A program made the translations under genes and the position numbers. From Parundibacterium terreum (lineage in GTDB: Bacteria; Pseudomonadota; Gammaproteobacteria; Burkholderiales; Burkholderiaceae_D), in contig NZ_BMED01000005.1 in NCBI RefSeq assembly GCF_014636315.1, positions 1 through 64,000 on the forward strand: a stretch of DNA of 64,000 nt, given 5' to 3'. Positions 21,196 to 29,624 of this stretch are shown one piece after another (the first letter of the stretch is position 1; every line of letters begins with the position of its first letter). The notes under the pieces are model-generated. The model searched no databases. It had not been told where the DNA came from and worked only from the letters and a program-made list of their open reading frames with translations.

Positions 21196-21244
21196 TTGAC
21201 CTGACGGGATAGTTTAACCGATACTAAGATGACCAGTCATCTTA
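21196..21244 (+). promoter_or_regulatory. MATE promoter with 20-bp TetR-type operator
   Basis: TTGACC (21196-21201), 18-bp spacer, GATACT (21220-21225), then TAAGATGACCAGTCATCTTA (21225-21244), a perfect palindrome with central CA placed over the transcription start. The GACCAGTC core is common in TetR-family operators. Confidence 0.8.
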
Positions 21245-21282
21245 ATTTTAGATGCTTTTTTGTTTATTGCAAGGTAGGTAAT

Positions 21283-22743
21283 ATGAATGCCAGTTCTGAA
21301 GCCTTACGTGTTTCGTCAATTCCCGCCGAGGCTGGCTTTGCGGCCAAACCTGTTATTGAAACCCCTTCCGCCGAATCCATTGCAGATCAGCGCAAGAACG
21401 CTGCACGCGCCGCATTGCTGAATGGACCTATATTCCCTACCTTGTTGAAGCTGGCCATTCCGACCATGTCGGTGCTGATTGCGCAAACAGCAGTCAATGT
21501 AGCCGAAGCTGCTTACGTGGGACACCTGGGTTCGGCGCCGCTGGCCGGTGTGGCCCTGGTTTTTCCGGTCTTCATGCTGATGACGACGATGTCCAATGGA
21601 GGCATAGGCAGCGGTGTAGGGTCTGCCATTTCACGCGCCATCGGCGCCGGACGCAAGCAAGACGCGGACGTACTGGTATTTCATGCGCTGGTGCTTGCTG
21701 TCCTGTTCGGCTTGGCGTTTACCGCTGGTGCCTTGCTGCTGGGACCTTCGCTATACCATGCAATGGGCGGCGAGGGCGAGGCACTAGAGGCCGCAGTACA
21801 TTATTCTGCGTGGCTGTTTTCTGGCGCCATCCCGGCCTGGATTGTCAACCTGATCGCGTCAGCTTTGCGCGGCTCGGGCAATGTCAGGGTGCCGGCGATC
21901 GTCACGCTGGCTGGTGCCGTCATATTGATCCCGGCATCACCGGCGCTGATCTTCGGTTTTGGTCCGATTCCCCGGCTGGGCATAGCAGGCGCGGGCATTG
22001 CTTTCACCGCCTACTATACGGTGGCGTGCCTGGTGCTATTGCATTACATGAGGTCCGGGAAAAGCGGCTTGCTGCTTAAGGCAGGCCCCTTGAAATCTGT
22101 CTATTTCAAAGACATCCTCAAGGTGGGCATACCTTCCGCAGTGGGGACTGTGCTGACCAATTTTACGGTTATCGCGGTGACTGCAGCGGTCGGCCTGTTC
22201 GGCATCCATGCGATTGCCGGTTATGGCACAGCCGCCAGGCTCGACTACATCATGATTCCTTTGCTGTTTGGACTGGCGACAGCAGTGTTGACGATGGTTG
22301 GCGTGAACATGGGTGCGGGCGATGTGATGCGGGCCAAGAAGGTGGCCTGGATAGGCGGCTTTACCGGGGCGGCAATGGTAGAAGCGATAGGCTTGCTGGT
22401 AGCCGTGTTTCCCGGCATCTGGCTGCACATGTTTACCACTGATCCACTGGTGCTTCCGGCGGCAGAAACTTATCTGCATATCGTCGCTCCGTTTTATGGT
22501 GTGTTCGGATTGGGGCTAGTATTGGGTTTTGCTGCACAAGGCGCGGGGCAGGGTATTTGGCCTTTGCTGGGCGCTGTCGCCCGCATGCTGGTCGCGGCCG
22601 GCATAGGCTGGATTGCGGTCGCCAAATTCGGTGCAGGCATGCCGGTACTGGCAGCGATAGTAGCGACATCGTTTATTGCTACTGCCTCTGTTTGTGTTGC
22701 TGCGATGTTTTATAAGCCGCTGTGGAAGCCGACCAGAAAATAG
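21283..22743 (+). CDS. MATE-family multidrug efflux protein
   Basis: A 486-residue transporter with about twelve hydrophobic helices and the MATE repeats: LLKLAIPTMSVLIAQTAVNVAEAAYVG in the first half and DILKVGIPSAVGTVLTNFTVIAVTAAVG in the second. MATE pumps export cationic or amphiphilic drugs by sodium or proton antiport. A polar N-terminal extension of about 45 residues precedes the first helix. Start at 21283 follows AAGGTAGGTA; the longer frame from 21229 overlaps the operator and is not used. Divergent TetR repressor; strong terminator after it. Confidence 0.92.
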   Translation: MNASSEALRVSSIPAEAGFAAKPVIETPSAESIADQRKNAARAALLNGPIFPTLLKLAIPTMSVLIAQTAVNVAEAAYVGHLGSAPLAGVALVFPVFMLMTTMSNGGIGSGVGSAISRAIGAGRKQDADVLVFHALVLAVLFGLAFTAGALLLGPSLYHAMGGEGEALEAAVHYSAWLFSGAIPAWIVNLIASALRGSGNVRVPAIVTLAGAVILIPASPALIFGFGPIPRLGIAGAGIAFTAYYTVACLVLLHYMRSGKSGLLLKAGPLKSVYFKDILKVGIPSAVGTVLTNFTVIAVTAAVGLFGIHAIAGYGTAARLDYIMIPLLFGLATAVLTMVGVNMGAGDVMRAKKVAWIGGFTGAAMVEAIGLLVAVFPGIWLHMFTTDPLVLPAAETYLHIVAPFYGVFGLGLVLGFAAQGAGQGIWPLLGAVARMLVAAGIGWIAVAKFGAGMPVLAAIVATSFIATASVCVAAMFYKPLWKPTRK

Positions 22744-22786
22744 CTGCCTTTCAATAGATGCCCTTGTATCGCTTGAGGCAGTCGCT

Positions 22787-22825
22787 AAACAAAACAGCCC
22801 GGCTACGAACCGGGCTGTTTTGTTT
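22787..22825. terminator. Bidirectional intrinsic terminator
   Basis: Perfect 16-bp stem (22787-22802 with 22810-22825) with T-rich ends in both directions, between the converging MATE and EmrB-like genes. Confidence 0.9.
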
Positions 22826-22932
22826 CCATTCATGGCTTGGATACTAGCCTTCGTCTCCTCCTATTTGCGATCCTGTTGATGTATGCAAATTTCATTTTAT
22901 CGACCGGCATCGCGAGGCAGGTGTGTCAAGCT

Positions 22933-24492
22933 CTAGTGCGCCGCTGCTGCTGCGTCGGCTGAGCCGCCCCGTGCCGGCTTGGTGATCCAGATCAAAGGGA
23001 TGATGACGATAAAGATGATGCCGGAGATCCAGAAAATATCATTCAGCCCCAGCATTGCCGCCTGTGTATTCAGCGTGGATTCAAACTTGGCGTAGGCCTG
23101 TTGCAAGGGAAGGCCTACGGCCGATTGCAAATTGCCTATGCTATCCAAAAAAGTCGAATTATAGATGCTGGCTTGCTCTGTCAGGCGCGAGTGGTGCAAT
23201 ATCGTCCGATTGTTCCACATAGTGCTCACGATGGCGGTGCTGGCGGCGCCGCAAAATATGCGGATGAAATTGGATAAGCCGGCCGCCGCTGGAATTTTGT
23301 CAGGCGACAAGCCGGATAACACGATGGCCGTCAGCGGCACGAAGAACAAGGCCATGGGTATGCCTTGCAGCAAGGTGGGCAATACCAGGGTCCAAGTGTC
23401 TACGCCAGTGGTGTACACCGAACGCATGAAGAACACGCCCGCAAATCCGATAAAAGCCATGGTTGCCAATACGCGGGTATCCGATTTTGGCATCAACTTG
23501 CCCATCACCGGCGCCAGCAATACGGCGAAGATGCCCAGCGGCGCAGTCGCCAGGCCGGCATCTACCGAGCGGTAGCCGAGATATTGCTGCATCCATTGCG
23601 GAAGCAGCACCAGATTGGCAAAAAACACGCCGTAGGCCACCGAGATGGCGATGGTGCCGCCCATGAAATTGCGTCCTTTAAACAGGCGAAGATCAACGAT
23701 GGGGTGTTCTTCGGTCAGTTCCCAGATCACAAAGAAGATGAAACTGAACAGGGCAAATACTGCCAGGCCAATAATGACCGGAGACTGGAACCAGTCCAGA
23801 TCCTTGCCCTTGTCCAGCATGATCTGCAGCGATGCGACCCAGGCAATCAGGGAAGCCAGTCCGACCTTGTCGATAGGGATGATTCTGGTTGCGGTATCCC
23901 GCGTTTTGAAGATGGACCAGGTGACCGCGGCGGCAAAAATGCCGACCGGGATATTGATGTAAAAAATCCACGACCAGGAATAGCTGTCCGTCATCCATCC
24001 ACCCAAGGCAGGGCCTGCAATTGGGCCGACAGTAGCCGTCATCGCCCACAGTGCCAGCGCCAGGCTGCTCTTTGCCTTGGGATAGGAACTCAATAAAATG
24101 GCTTGCGACAAGGGAATCAATGGGCCGGCGACCGCGCCTTGCAAAATGCGTGCGGCCAGCAGGACGGGCAGTGTAGGCGCAACGCCGCACAGCCATGAAG
24201 AGAAGGTAAATAACAGGATGGCAATGACAAACAGGCGTATCTGCCCGAGACGCTGAGTCAGCCAGCCGGTGAGCGGGATCGATATTGCGTTAGCTGCTGC
24301 GAACAGGGTAATCACCCAGGTGCCTTCATCGACGGACACCCCGAGATTACCTGAGATAGTGGGAATCGCCACGTTGGCGATGGAAGAGTCCAGCACGTTC
24401 ATGAAGGTGGCGAGCGCGACGGCAATCGTTGCCATCACCAGCTTGCCACCTGTCAACGGCGGTAACTCGGCAGGTTTGTTTTTCGTATCCAT
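22933..24492 (-). CDS. emrB: EmrB/QacA-family (DHA2) MFS drug transporter
   Basis: A 519-residue protein with fourteen hydrophobic segments. Signatures: FMNVLDSSIANVAIPTISGNLGVS in TM1, GWLTQRLGQIRLF (motif A), and GPIAGPALGGWMTDSYSWSWIFYINIPVG (motif C region) of the EmrB/QacA group. It is the inner-membrane component of a tripartite pump; with the adjacent EmrA-like adaptor and OprM-like channel it would move hydrophobic or acidic toxicants across both membranes. Last gene of the minus-strand marR-oprM-emrA-emrB unit, 80 bases after emrA. Confidence 0.93.
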   Translation of the reverse strand: MDTKNKPAELPPLTGGKLVMATIAVALATFMNVLDSSIANVAIPTISGNLGVSVDEGTWVITLFAAANAISIPLTGWLTQRLGQIRLFVIAILLFTFSSWLCGVAPTLPVLLAARILQGAVAGPLIPLSQAILLSSYPKAKSSLALALWAMTATVGPIAGPALGGWMTDSYSWSWIFYINIPVGIFAAAVTWSIFKTRDTATRIIPIDKVGLASLIAWVASLQIMLDKGKDLDWFQSPVIIGLAVFALFSFIFFVIWELTEEHPIVDLRLFKGRNFMGGTIAISVAYGVFFANLVLLPQWMQQYLGYRSVDAGLATAPLGIFAVLLAPVMGKLMPKSDTRVLATMAFIGFAGVFFMRSVYTTGVDTWTLVLPTLLQGIPMALFFVPLTAIVLSGLSPDKIPAAAGLSNFIRIFCGAASTAIVSTMWNNRTILHHSRLTEQASIYNSTFLDSIGNLQSAVGLPLQQAYAKFESTLNTQAAMLGLNDIFWISGIIFIVIIPLIWITKPARGGSADAAAAAH

Positions 24493-24572
24493 GGCATTCT
24501 CAAAGGTGAATTAGGATGTGGATTGGATGGCCATTGCTATGTCAGCTCCCGGCCACCTTGCGGATTGAGCTA

Positions 24573-25763
24573 TCAGTCGCTGATCTGGCTTTTGGCGATG
24601 ATGCGATCGATCTCGGCGTCGGCTTCCTTGGCGTACTGGTCAAATACGTGGGTCTGGAATGATGCTTCCGGTGCCGCACCAAGCTGGGAGCCGCTTTGAT
24701 CGTGAATATCCACTTCCACTTGCATCGACAGGCCGATACGCAGCGGATGCGCGCGCAATTCTGCAGGGTCCAGCTGGACACGAACCGGCAGGCGCTGTAC
24801 GACCTTGATCCAGTTGCCGGTAGCGTTTTGAGCCGGCAATACCGAGAATGCGCTGCCGGTACCGGCGGAGAAGCCGATGACCTTGCCGTGATAGCTGGCG
24901 CTGGAACCATACAGGTCCGCCGTCAGTTTGACCGGCTGGCCTATGCGTACTGCTTTCAAGTCGCTTTCCTTGAAATTGGCATCTACCCAGACGCCATCCA
25001 GAGGCACGATCGCCATCAGTGGCGTGCCGGCCGCTACACGCTGGCCCAACTGCACAGAACGCTTGGCGACATAGCCAGTGACAGGCGCGGGCAAAGTATT
25101 GCGGGCATAGGCCAGATAGGATTCCCTGACCTTGGCTGCGGCCGTCAGGACATTCGGATGTTCTGCTATCGTGGTTTTACCTGTTTGCGCACGGTTGGAT
25201 GCCAGTTGTTCCTCGGCGGTTTGCAGAGCGGCTTTCTGTGCCTTGACCGCATCGCGGGCATGGGCGATATCTTCTGTAGAGATGGCGCCGGTTTGTTCCA
25301 CAGAAAGGCGGCGGCGCAGATCGTCTTCTGCACGAGACAGATCTACCTGGCGTTGCGCGATTTGGGCTTTCAATACCCGGTTGTTGACATAGAGCGTGCT
25401 GACTTGTTGCACCGTCTGGGCCAGTGCCGCTTCTGACCTGGCCAGTTCGATTTTTGTATCGGCCGGGTCGAGTTTAACGATGCTACTGCCTTCCTTTACA
25501 ACTTGCGTGTCGTCGGCGTTAATAGCGATGACGGTACCGGGGATCTGTGCGTTAAGCTGCACCAGATTGCCGGTCACATAGGCGTCGTCTGTACCTTCGA
25601 AATAACGCGCATATGTGAAGTAGTAGGCTCCGTATGCGGCTGCAGCCAGCAAGGTGCCGCCGCCGAGCAGGGCCAGCATGGCCTTGCGCTTTCCGTTTGT
25701 CTGCCCGCTTGCTTGTGCGGGAACTTGCTTATTTGCGCCGTCTTTGCTTTGATTGTCGTTCAT
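24573..25763 (-). CDS. emrA: EmrA/HlyD-family membrane fusion protein
   Basis: A 396-residue periplasmic adaptor: N-terminal TM anchor (KAMLALLGGGTLLAAAAYGAYYFTY), GTDDAYVTGNLVQLNAQIPGTV at the start of the biotinyl-lipoyl half, a long coiled-coil hairpin (about 110-220), ITAPVTGYVA-like return strand (NTLPAPVTGYVAKRSVQLGQRV) and beta-barrel with IVPLDGVWVDANFKE. It links the EmrB pump to the outer-membrane channel. The start was set at 25763 (MNDNQSKDG) behind AGGT; the longer frame from 25907 would overlap the end of oprM and adds a non-family extension. Confidence 0.93.
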   Translation of the reverse strand: MNDNQSKDGANKQVPAQASGQTNGKRKAMLALLGGGTLLAAAAYGAYYFTYARYFEGTDDAYVTGNLVQLNAQIPGTVIAINADDTQVVKEGSSIVKLDPADTKIELARSEAALAQTVQQVSTLYVNNRVLKAQIAQRQVDLSRAEDDLRRRLSVEQTGAISTEDIAHARDAVKAQKAALQTAEEQLASNRAQTGKTTIAEHPNVLTAAAKVRESYLAYARNTLPAPVTGYVAKRSVQLGQRVAAGTPLMAIVPLDGVWVDANFKESDLKAVRIGQPVKLTADLYGSSASYHGKVIGFSAGTGSAFSVLPAQNATGNWIKVVQRLPVRVQLDPAELRAHPLRIGLSMQVEVDIHDQSGSQLGAAPEASFQTHVFDQYAKEADAEIDRIIAKSQISD

Positions 25764-25806
25764 GATTTTTACCTGTATTTGAGTAATGATGCTTATGCGA
25801 TGATGT

Positions 25807-27339
25807 TTATTTGGTGGCGGCAATTGCCGGGGTATTTGTAGTGATCTGATGCTTCGCTGCCTGGCTGGCGTTAGCATTGTTGGAAACTGAATCCGAGGTA
25901 TCGACAAAACCGCCGCCGAGAGCTGCGGCCAATGCGATTTGCTGGTCGCGGCGATTCATACGCAGATTGGTGACGTTTTCTTCGCTGGTCAGGGCACTGA
26001 TTTTCGACTGGACGACGGTCAGTTGCGTCCCCAGGCCCGCTTTAAACTGTATGCCTGCCAATTGATAGCTTCTGTTTGCGGCGTCGCTGGCGGCTTGCGC
26101 ATCCAGCAATTGTGCATCGGTCGAACGTACATTCGCCAATTGCACGGCGACTTCAGACAGGGCCGAGACCAGGGTCTGGTTATAACTGGCAACAGCATAG
26201 TCAAAGTCTGCATAACGCCCTTTCAACTGGGCGCGCAATGCGCCACCGTCAAAAATAGGCAGGTGGACCGCAGGAGCCAGGGATGCGGTGCGGCTGCCCG
26301 CGTTCAGAAAACGTCCAAAGCCGAATGCGTCCAGGCCTATTGCTGCAGTCAGGTTGATATCCGGATAGAAGTCTGCCTTGGCGACTTTGATATCCTGGGT
26401 TGTGGCGTCGACATTCCAGCGTGCAACGACGATATCCGGGCGCCTGGCCACCAGGTCGGCTGGGAGATTGTCCGGCAGCGCAACCGCATCGCCCGTGCCC
26501 ATGGCGGGGCGCGATATTTTCAGGCCACGGTCAGGGCCGGCGCCAAGCAGGGCCGCCAATTGATATTGGACATCCAGGATCTGGCCGTCCAGGGCTTTCA
26601 CAGTGGACTGGCTGCCGGCAAGATTTTTCTTTGTTCCTTGCTGCTCCACTTCAGTATCCAGCCCGGAAGCAACCCGCTTATCCGTGAGTTGGCGCAACTG
26701 CTGCCTTTGTTCTACCTCAGCCTGCGCCAGATCCCTCAGCGCATACAGGCGTGCCAGCGAGTTGTAGCTGCGCGCAATGGCCGTACTCAGCGTCAGTTTG
26801 ACTTTTTCCTGCTCCGCTTCGCTGGCACGCAGTTTCGATAGCGACGATTGCAGCGCGCTGCTGTTCTTGCCCCACACGTCCAGTTCATAGGAGGCACTGA
26901 CCACTGCCTTGTTTTCTGTCTGCCAGGAGCCGGCATAGGGAGGCGGCACCAGCGCATTGGACGAATATTGCTGCCGGCTCATTGTGTAGTCGGCATTCAC
27001 TTTGGGCTGGGTATTGGAACGCGCGGTCTCGGTAAATGCGGATGCCGCGGCGACCCTGGCGCGTGCCTGGGCGAGCGTTGGGCTTTGTTGCAAGGCCTCT
27101 GCAATCAATGCGGTAAGCTGGGTGTCGCCAAACTGGCTGGCCCAATCTGCTGCGGGCCAGTGTCCATGCTCGGAAGGAAGGCTCTTGGCATCCTGTCCGC
27201 TTTGAACAGCGGCAATATGCTGGTTGCTGCCCAGATCGGAAAAGCTGGCGCAGCCTGGCAATATCGCTGCAACAGCCAGCGACAACAGAATCTTGGTTCC
27301 TCGCAAATTATTGCGCTTATTGAGTATCTGATTATTCAT
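25807..27339 (-). CDS. NodT/OprM-family outer-membrane efflux lipoprotein
   Basis: A 510-residue channel of the TolC/OprM type. The signal peptide ends in the lipobox LPGC (Cys30). Two repeated helical regions carry SPTLAQARARVAAASAFTETARSNTQPKVNADY and YELDVWGKNSSALQ, then DLVARRPDIVVARWNVDATTQDIKVAKADFYPDINLTAAIG, the family signature. Forms a trimeric outer-membrane exit duct for the EmrA-EmrB pair encoded directly downstream (44 bases to emrA). 42 bases upstream is the marR gene in the same orientation. Confidence 0.94.
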   Translation of the reverse strand: MNNQILNKRNNLRGTKILLSLAVAAILPGCASFSDLGSNQHIAAVQSGQDAKSLPSEHGHWPAADWASQFGDTQLTALIAEALQQSPTLAQARARVAAASAFTETARSNTQPKVNADYTMSRQQYSSNALVPPPYAGSWQTENKAVVSASYELDVWGKNSSALQSSLSKLRASEAEQEKVKLTLSTAIARSYNSLARLYALRDLAQAEVEQRQQLRQLTDKRVASGLDTEVEQQGTKKNLAGSQSTVKALDGQILDVQYQLAALLGAGPDRGLKISRPAMGTGDAVALPDNLPADLVARRPDIVVARWNVDATTQDIKVAKADFYPDINLTAAIGLDAFGFGRFLNAGSRTASLAPAVHLPIFDGGALRAQLKGRYADFDYAVASYNQTLVSALSEVAVQLANVRSTDAQLLDAQAASDAANRSYQLAGIQFKAGLGTQLTVVQSKISALTSEENVTNLRMNRRDQQIALAAALGGGFVDTSDSVSNNANASQAAKHQITTNTPAIAATK

Positions 27340-27381
27340 AATCTGACTTGTCAGTTAATTGATTAAAAAAAAGCACGAAAA

Positions 27382-27819
27382 TCATGCCCCTAAAAACTTT
27401 GCCAGCAGGCGGCGGAACTCAAGAAATTCCTCAGTGCTGAAACCTTCCAATCGTTTGTTTAATACCTCGGGTGCCCGCATACGGATTTCAGCCGCAACAT
27501 GGTGCCCCTTGTCGGTTAATTCCAGATTGACCATGCGCCTGTCTTCAACACTGCGGACCCGGGCCAGGATGCCCAGTTTTTCCAGTTTGTCCAACATGCG
27601 CGTCATCAGTCCGGTGTCGATATCCAGCAACTTGCTTAACTCAAACGGATTGCTGGCGATATTACTAGACATGGATAGAATGACGCCCATCTGCTGTCCT
27701 GTAATATCAAGATCCTTTAGTACCGTATCCATCTCACCCAGTACCAGGTTTCTCGCACGGTAGAGTGCAAAGCCAACACTGTTTGCCGGATCGAAATTTT
27801 CTTTTGTATAGTATTTCAT
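27382..27819 (-). CDS. MarR-family repressor of the efflux operon
   Basis: A 145-residue winged-helix regulator: ITGQQMGVILSMSSNIASNPFELSKLLDIDTGLMTRMLDKLEKLGILARVRSVEDRRMVNLELTDKG is the MarR DNA-binding core, with the DRR wing. First gene of the oprM-emrA-emrB unit, as in E. coli mprA(emrR)-emrAB, so it is expected to repress its own operon until bound by a phenolic or hydrophobic ligand. The start at 27819 follows GGAGG by five bases; a start four codons earlier (27831) is possible but would place the ribosome site inside the gene. Confidence 0.92.
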   Translation of the reverse strand: MKYYTKENFDPANSVGFALYRARNLVLGEMDTVLKDLDITGQQMGVILSMSSNIASNPFELSKLLDIDTGLMTRMLDKLEKLGILARVRSVEDRRMVNLELTDKGHHVAAEIRMRAPEVLNKRLEGFSTEEFLEFRRLLAKFLGA

Positions 27820-27837
27820 GAGAACCTCCATGGATTC

Positions 27838-27880
27838 AATATAATTGATATGTCAGATACTGTCAAGTCAAAATTTGACT
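27838..27880 (-). promoter_or_regulatory. Promoter and palindrome upstream of marR-oprM-emrAB
   Basis: Minus strand TTGACA (27861-27866), 17-bp spacer, TATATT (27838-27843): near-consensus sigma70. A perfect 15-bp palindrome AGTCAAAATTTGACT (27866-27880) abuts the -35, and GTCAGATACTGTCA in the spacer repeats part of it, a layout expected for MarR autoregulation. Confidence 0.7.
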
Positions 27881-28106
27881 GATGGCCTGCGACGCTGGCT
27901 AGTAGCGATAGCTTGGGATGCAGTCGAGCCGGAGGGCGTGCATTGCGTGCTTCACTTGCCACTGGGCCAGGTCTCGCTTCCCCCTTTTCCTGCACAGCTC
28001 GCAGCCAGCTTCCTGGCGGTATTTTGCTGACTAGGCAGATATTGTATCAGTCAGATATTTCGCTTAAAATTATCAGCATGTGCTTAAAGGCACCAGGAGA
28101 GATTTA

Positions 28107-28556
28107 ATGGAATCAGTTTATAGTCTTCGCAATATTGTTTTTTTGACCAAGCGCCTCAGAAGGCATTTGTGGAGCAGGGTGGAAAAGCAGGCTGTGAGTG
28201 GCGGCGTGACTGCCTTACAATGGAGCGTGCTGTCAGGCATAGCCTCTGGCGAAGGGCAGGGCGTCAGCGATTTGTCGCAGGCTTTCGACCATGATCCGGG
28301 AGCATTGAGCCGCTCAGTGAATCAGATGGTGGAGAAGGGTTTGCTGAGCTATACGCAGGGACAGGACGACAGGCGCCGCGTCTACCTGCAATTGACGGCA
28401 GAGGGCCACCAGTTGTTTGAGACTTTGAAAGAAGGTGTTTATCGTGCCACCGCCGATATCCGGGCGGCACTTAGCGATGCGGAATTTTGCCAATTGGAAG
28501 CTTTATTGACCAAGGCAAACTCTGCAATCGCACGCGCGGAAGCGCCTGCAAGTTAA
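28107..28556 (+). CDS. Second MarR-family regulator
   Basis: A 149-residue winged-helix protein: VTALQWSVLSGIASGEGQGVSDLSQAFDHDPGALSRSVNQMVEKGLLSYTQGQDDRRRVYLQLTAEG. It is only distantly similar to the MarR protein at 27382-27819, from which it is divergently transcribed. Start at 28107 follows AGGAGAG; a GTG at 28080 is less likely. No obvious target follows it (the next genes converge), so it may act on the efflux operon or on a distant locus. Confidence 0.88.
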   Translation: MESVYSLRNIVFLTKRLRRHLWSRVEKQAVSGGVTALQWSVLSGIASGEGQGVSDLSQAFDHDPGALSRSVNQMVEKGLLSYTQGQDDRRRVYLQLTAEGHQLFETLKEGVYRATADIRAALSDAEFCQLEALLTKANSAIARAEAPAS

Positions 28557-28664
28557 ATTGGCCTGGTAAGGCCGCACACCGGTACAAGGTCGTCGTCAAT
28601 ACCTTGCTGCCGAGTGCGCCGGAAGCGGCCTTTCAAATGCCGCGCTCCGGATATTCTGGCACTC

Positions 28665-29075
28665 TTAAAGTGTGGCCAGTGCGGGATAGAGTTCTTCATT
28701 CTCCCTTTGCGTTCTCTCAAACAGTGCTTTGAAAATACGATTGGCCTGCTCCCTGAATTGCTCCGGCGCAGAGGCGATCTTGTCGGAGGTATTCCAAGCG
28801 CCGGCGAACGCCATGTAGTCGGCAGAAATTTCGCCCATCTCTGATTGAAACCTTGCACCTGTGGCTGCCATAGCCGGATCTTTGGAGGCGGCAAAGGCAG
28901 GATAGACGACTTTGTCCTCTACCGCCAGGTGAAGCTTGATGGTTGAACTGATCGTGATAATTTGTTTTGCGATTGCTGCGGCATTGCTGGCAATGCCGAG
29001 TTTAACCAGCATCCTTAGCGCATGGATATGCGCGAGAATATCGCTGTGGTCATGCCTGAATTTTTTGGTGTCCAT
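28665..29075 (-). CDS. Hemerythrin-like (HHE) domain protein, possibly degenerate in second half
   Basis: About 136 residues. The first half has clear HHE ligands (RHDHSDILAHIHALR; KLHLAVEDKVVYPAF, HxxxE). In the second half the equivalent positions read ISADYMAFAGAW and ERTQRENEELYPAL, so the usual second-half histidines are missing or replaced. HHE proteins bind di-iron for oxygen, NO or peroxide sensing or handling. Start choice is uncertain: ATG codons at 29162, 29126, 29102 and 29075 are in frame and none has a good ribosome site; 29075 gives the usual MDTKKFRHDH beginning. Last gene of the AhpD-like/cupin operon, behind a hairpin. Confidence 0.75.
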   Translation of the reverse strand: MDTKKFRHDHSDILAHIHALRMLVKLGIASNAAAIAKQIITISSTIKLHLAVEDKVVYPAFAASKDPAMAATGARFQSEMGEISADYMAFAGAWNTSDKIASAPEQFREQANRIFKALFERTQRENEELYPALATL

Positions 29076-29141
29076 TATGCTTGATGATAAGGTGGCGATC
29101 ATCGTGCGGTGCACCAGATCGGCCATGGGTTTGCGGAAAGA

Positions 29142-29171
29142 GCGAACCGGCGTAAATACCATCCGGTTCGC
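29142..29171 (-). terminator. Hairpin between cupin and hemerythrin-like genes
   Basis: Perfect 9-bp stem GCGAACCGG/CCGGTTCGC with a 12-base loop, starting 8 bases after the cupin stop. Without a T run it may be a partial terminator or processing site that lowers expression of the last gene. Confidence 0.45.
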
Positions 29172-29179
29172 TGGAAGAC

Positions 29180-29617
29180 TTACTTGTTCAGCGGCTGCTT
29201 CAGTGGTTCACCGTCGCCGACCAGTAGCCAGACCAGCAGTTTTGCCGGTTTGGTCGCGCTGGCGTTACGGGAGACAATGTGTCCCACCTTGGGTGTTTCA
29301 TACCAGTATTCACCAGCCTTGTAGGTGACGGGCGCCTGACCTTCCAACTGGGACGTTACTTCGCCTTCCAGCACGTAGGCAAACACTGAGCCAGGATGCA
29401 CATGCGGCTCTGAGGCTTGGCCCGGTGCATAGCTCACGGTCGCCATGATGACGTTTTTTCCTGAAACGTCAGGCAATGCCTGCTTGGTCAGTGGAGTGAC
29501 CGTTTCCTTGCCGGTTCCGCCTGCACCTGCACTGGTGTCGTGTGCATGGGCTTGCGTGAACGGTGCCAGCAGGGCGGCGCTTGCGAGCATGCTCGCCAAT
29601 AGGGATTTTAGTATCAT
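29180..29617 (-). CDS. Secreted cupin-domain protein
   Basis: A 145-residue protein with a signal peptide (MILKSLLASMLASAALLAPFTQAHA, cleavage near residue 25) and a single cupin barrel: SEPHVHPGSVFAYVLEGEV (His-x-His and Glu metal ligands) and GEYWYETPKVGHIVSRNAS. Periplasmic cupins of this type bind a metal and are of unknown enzymatic function. It is 7 bases after the AhpD-like gene in the same operon; a GTGAGG site precedes the ATG. Confidence 0.88.
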   Translation of the reverse strand: MILKSLLASMLASAALLAPFTQAHAHDTSAGAGGTGKETVTPLTKQALPDVSGKNVIMATVSYAPGQASEPHVHPGSVFAYVLEGEVTSQLEGQAPVTYKAGEYWYETPKVGHIVSRNASATKPAKLLVWLLVGDGEPLKQPLNK

Positions 29618-29624
29618 AGCTGCC

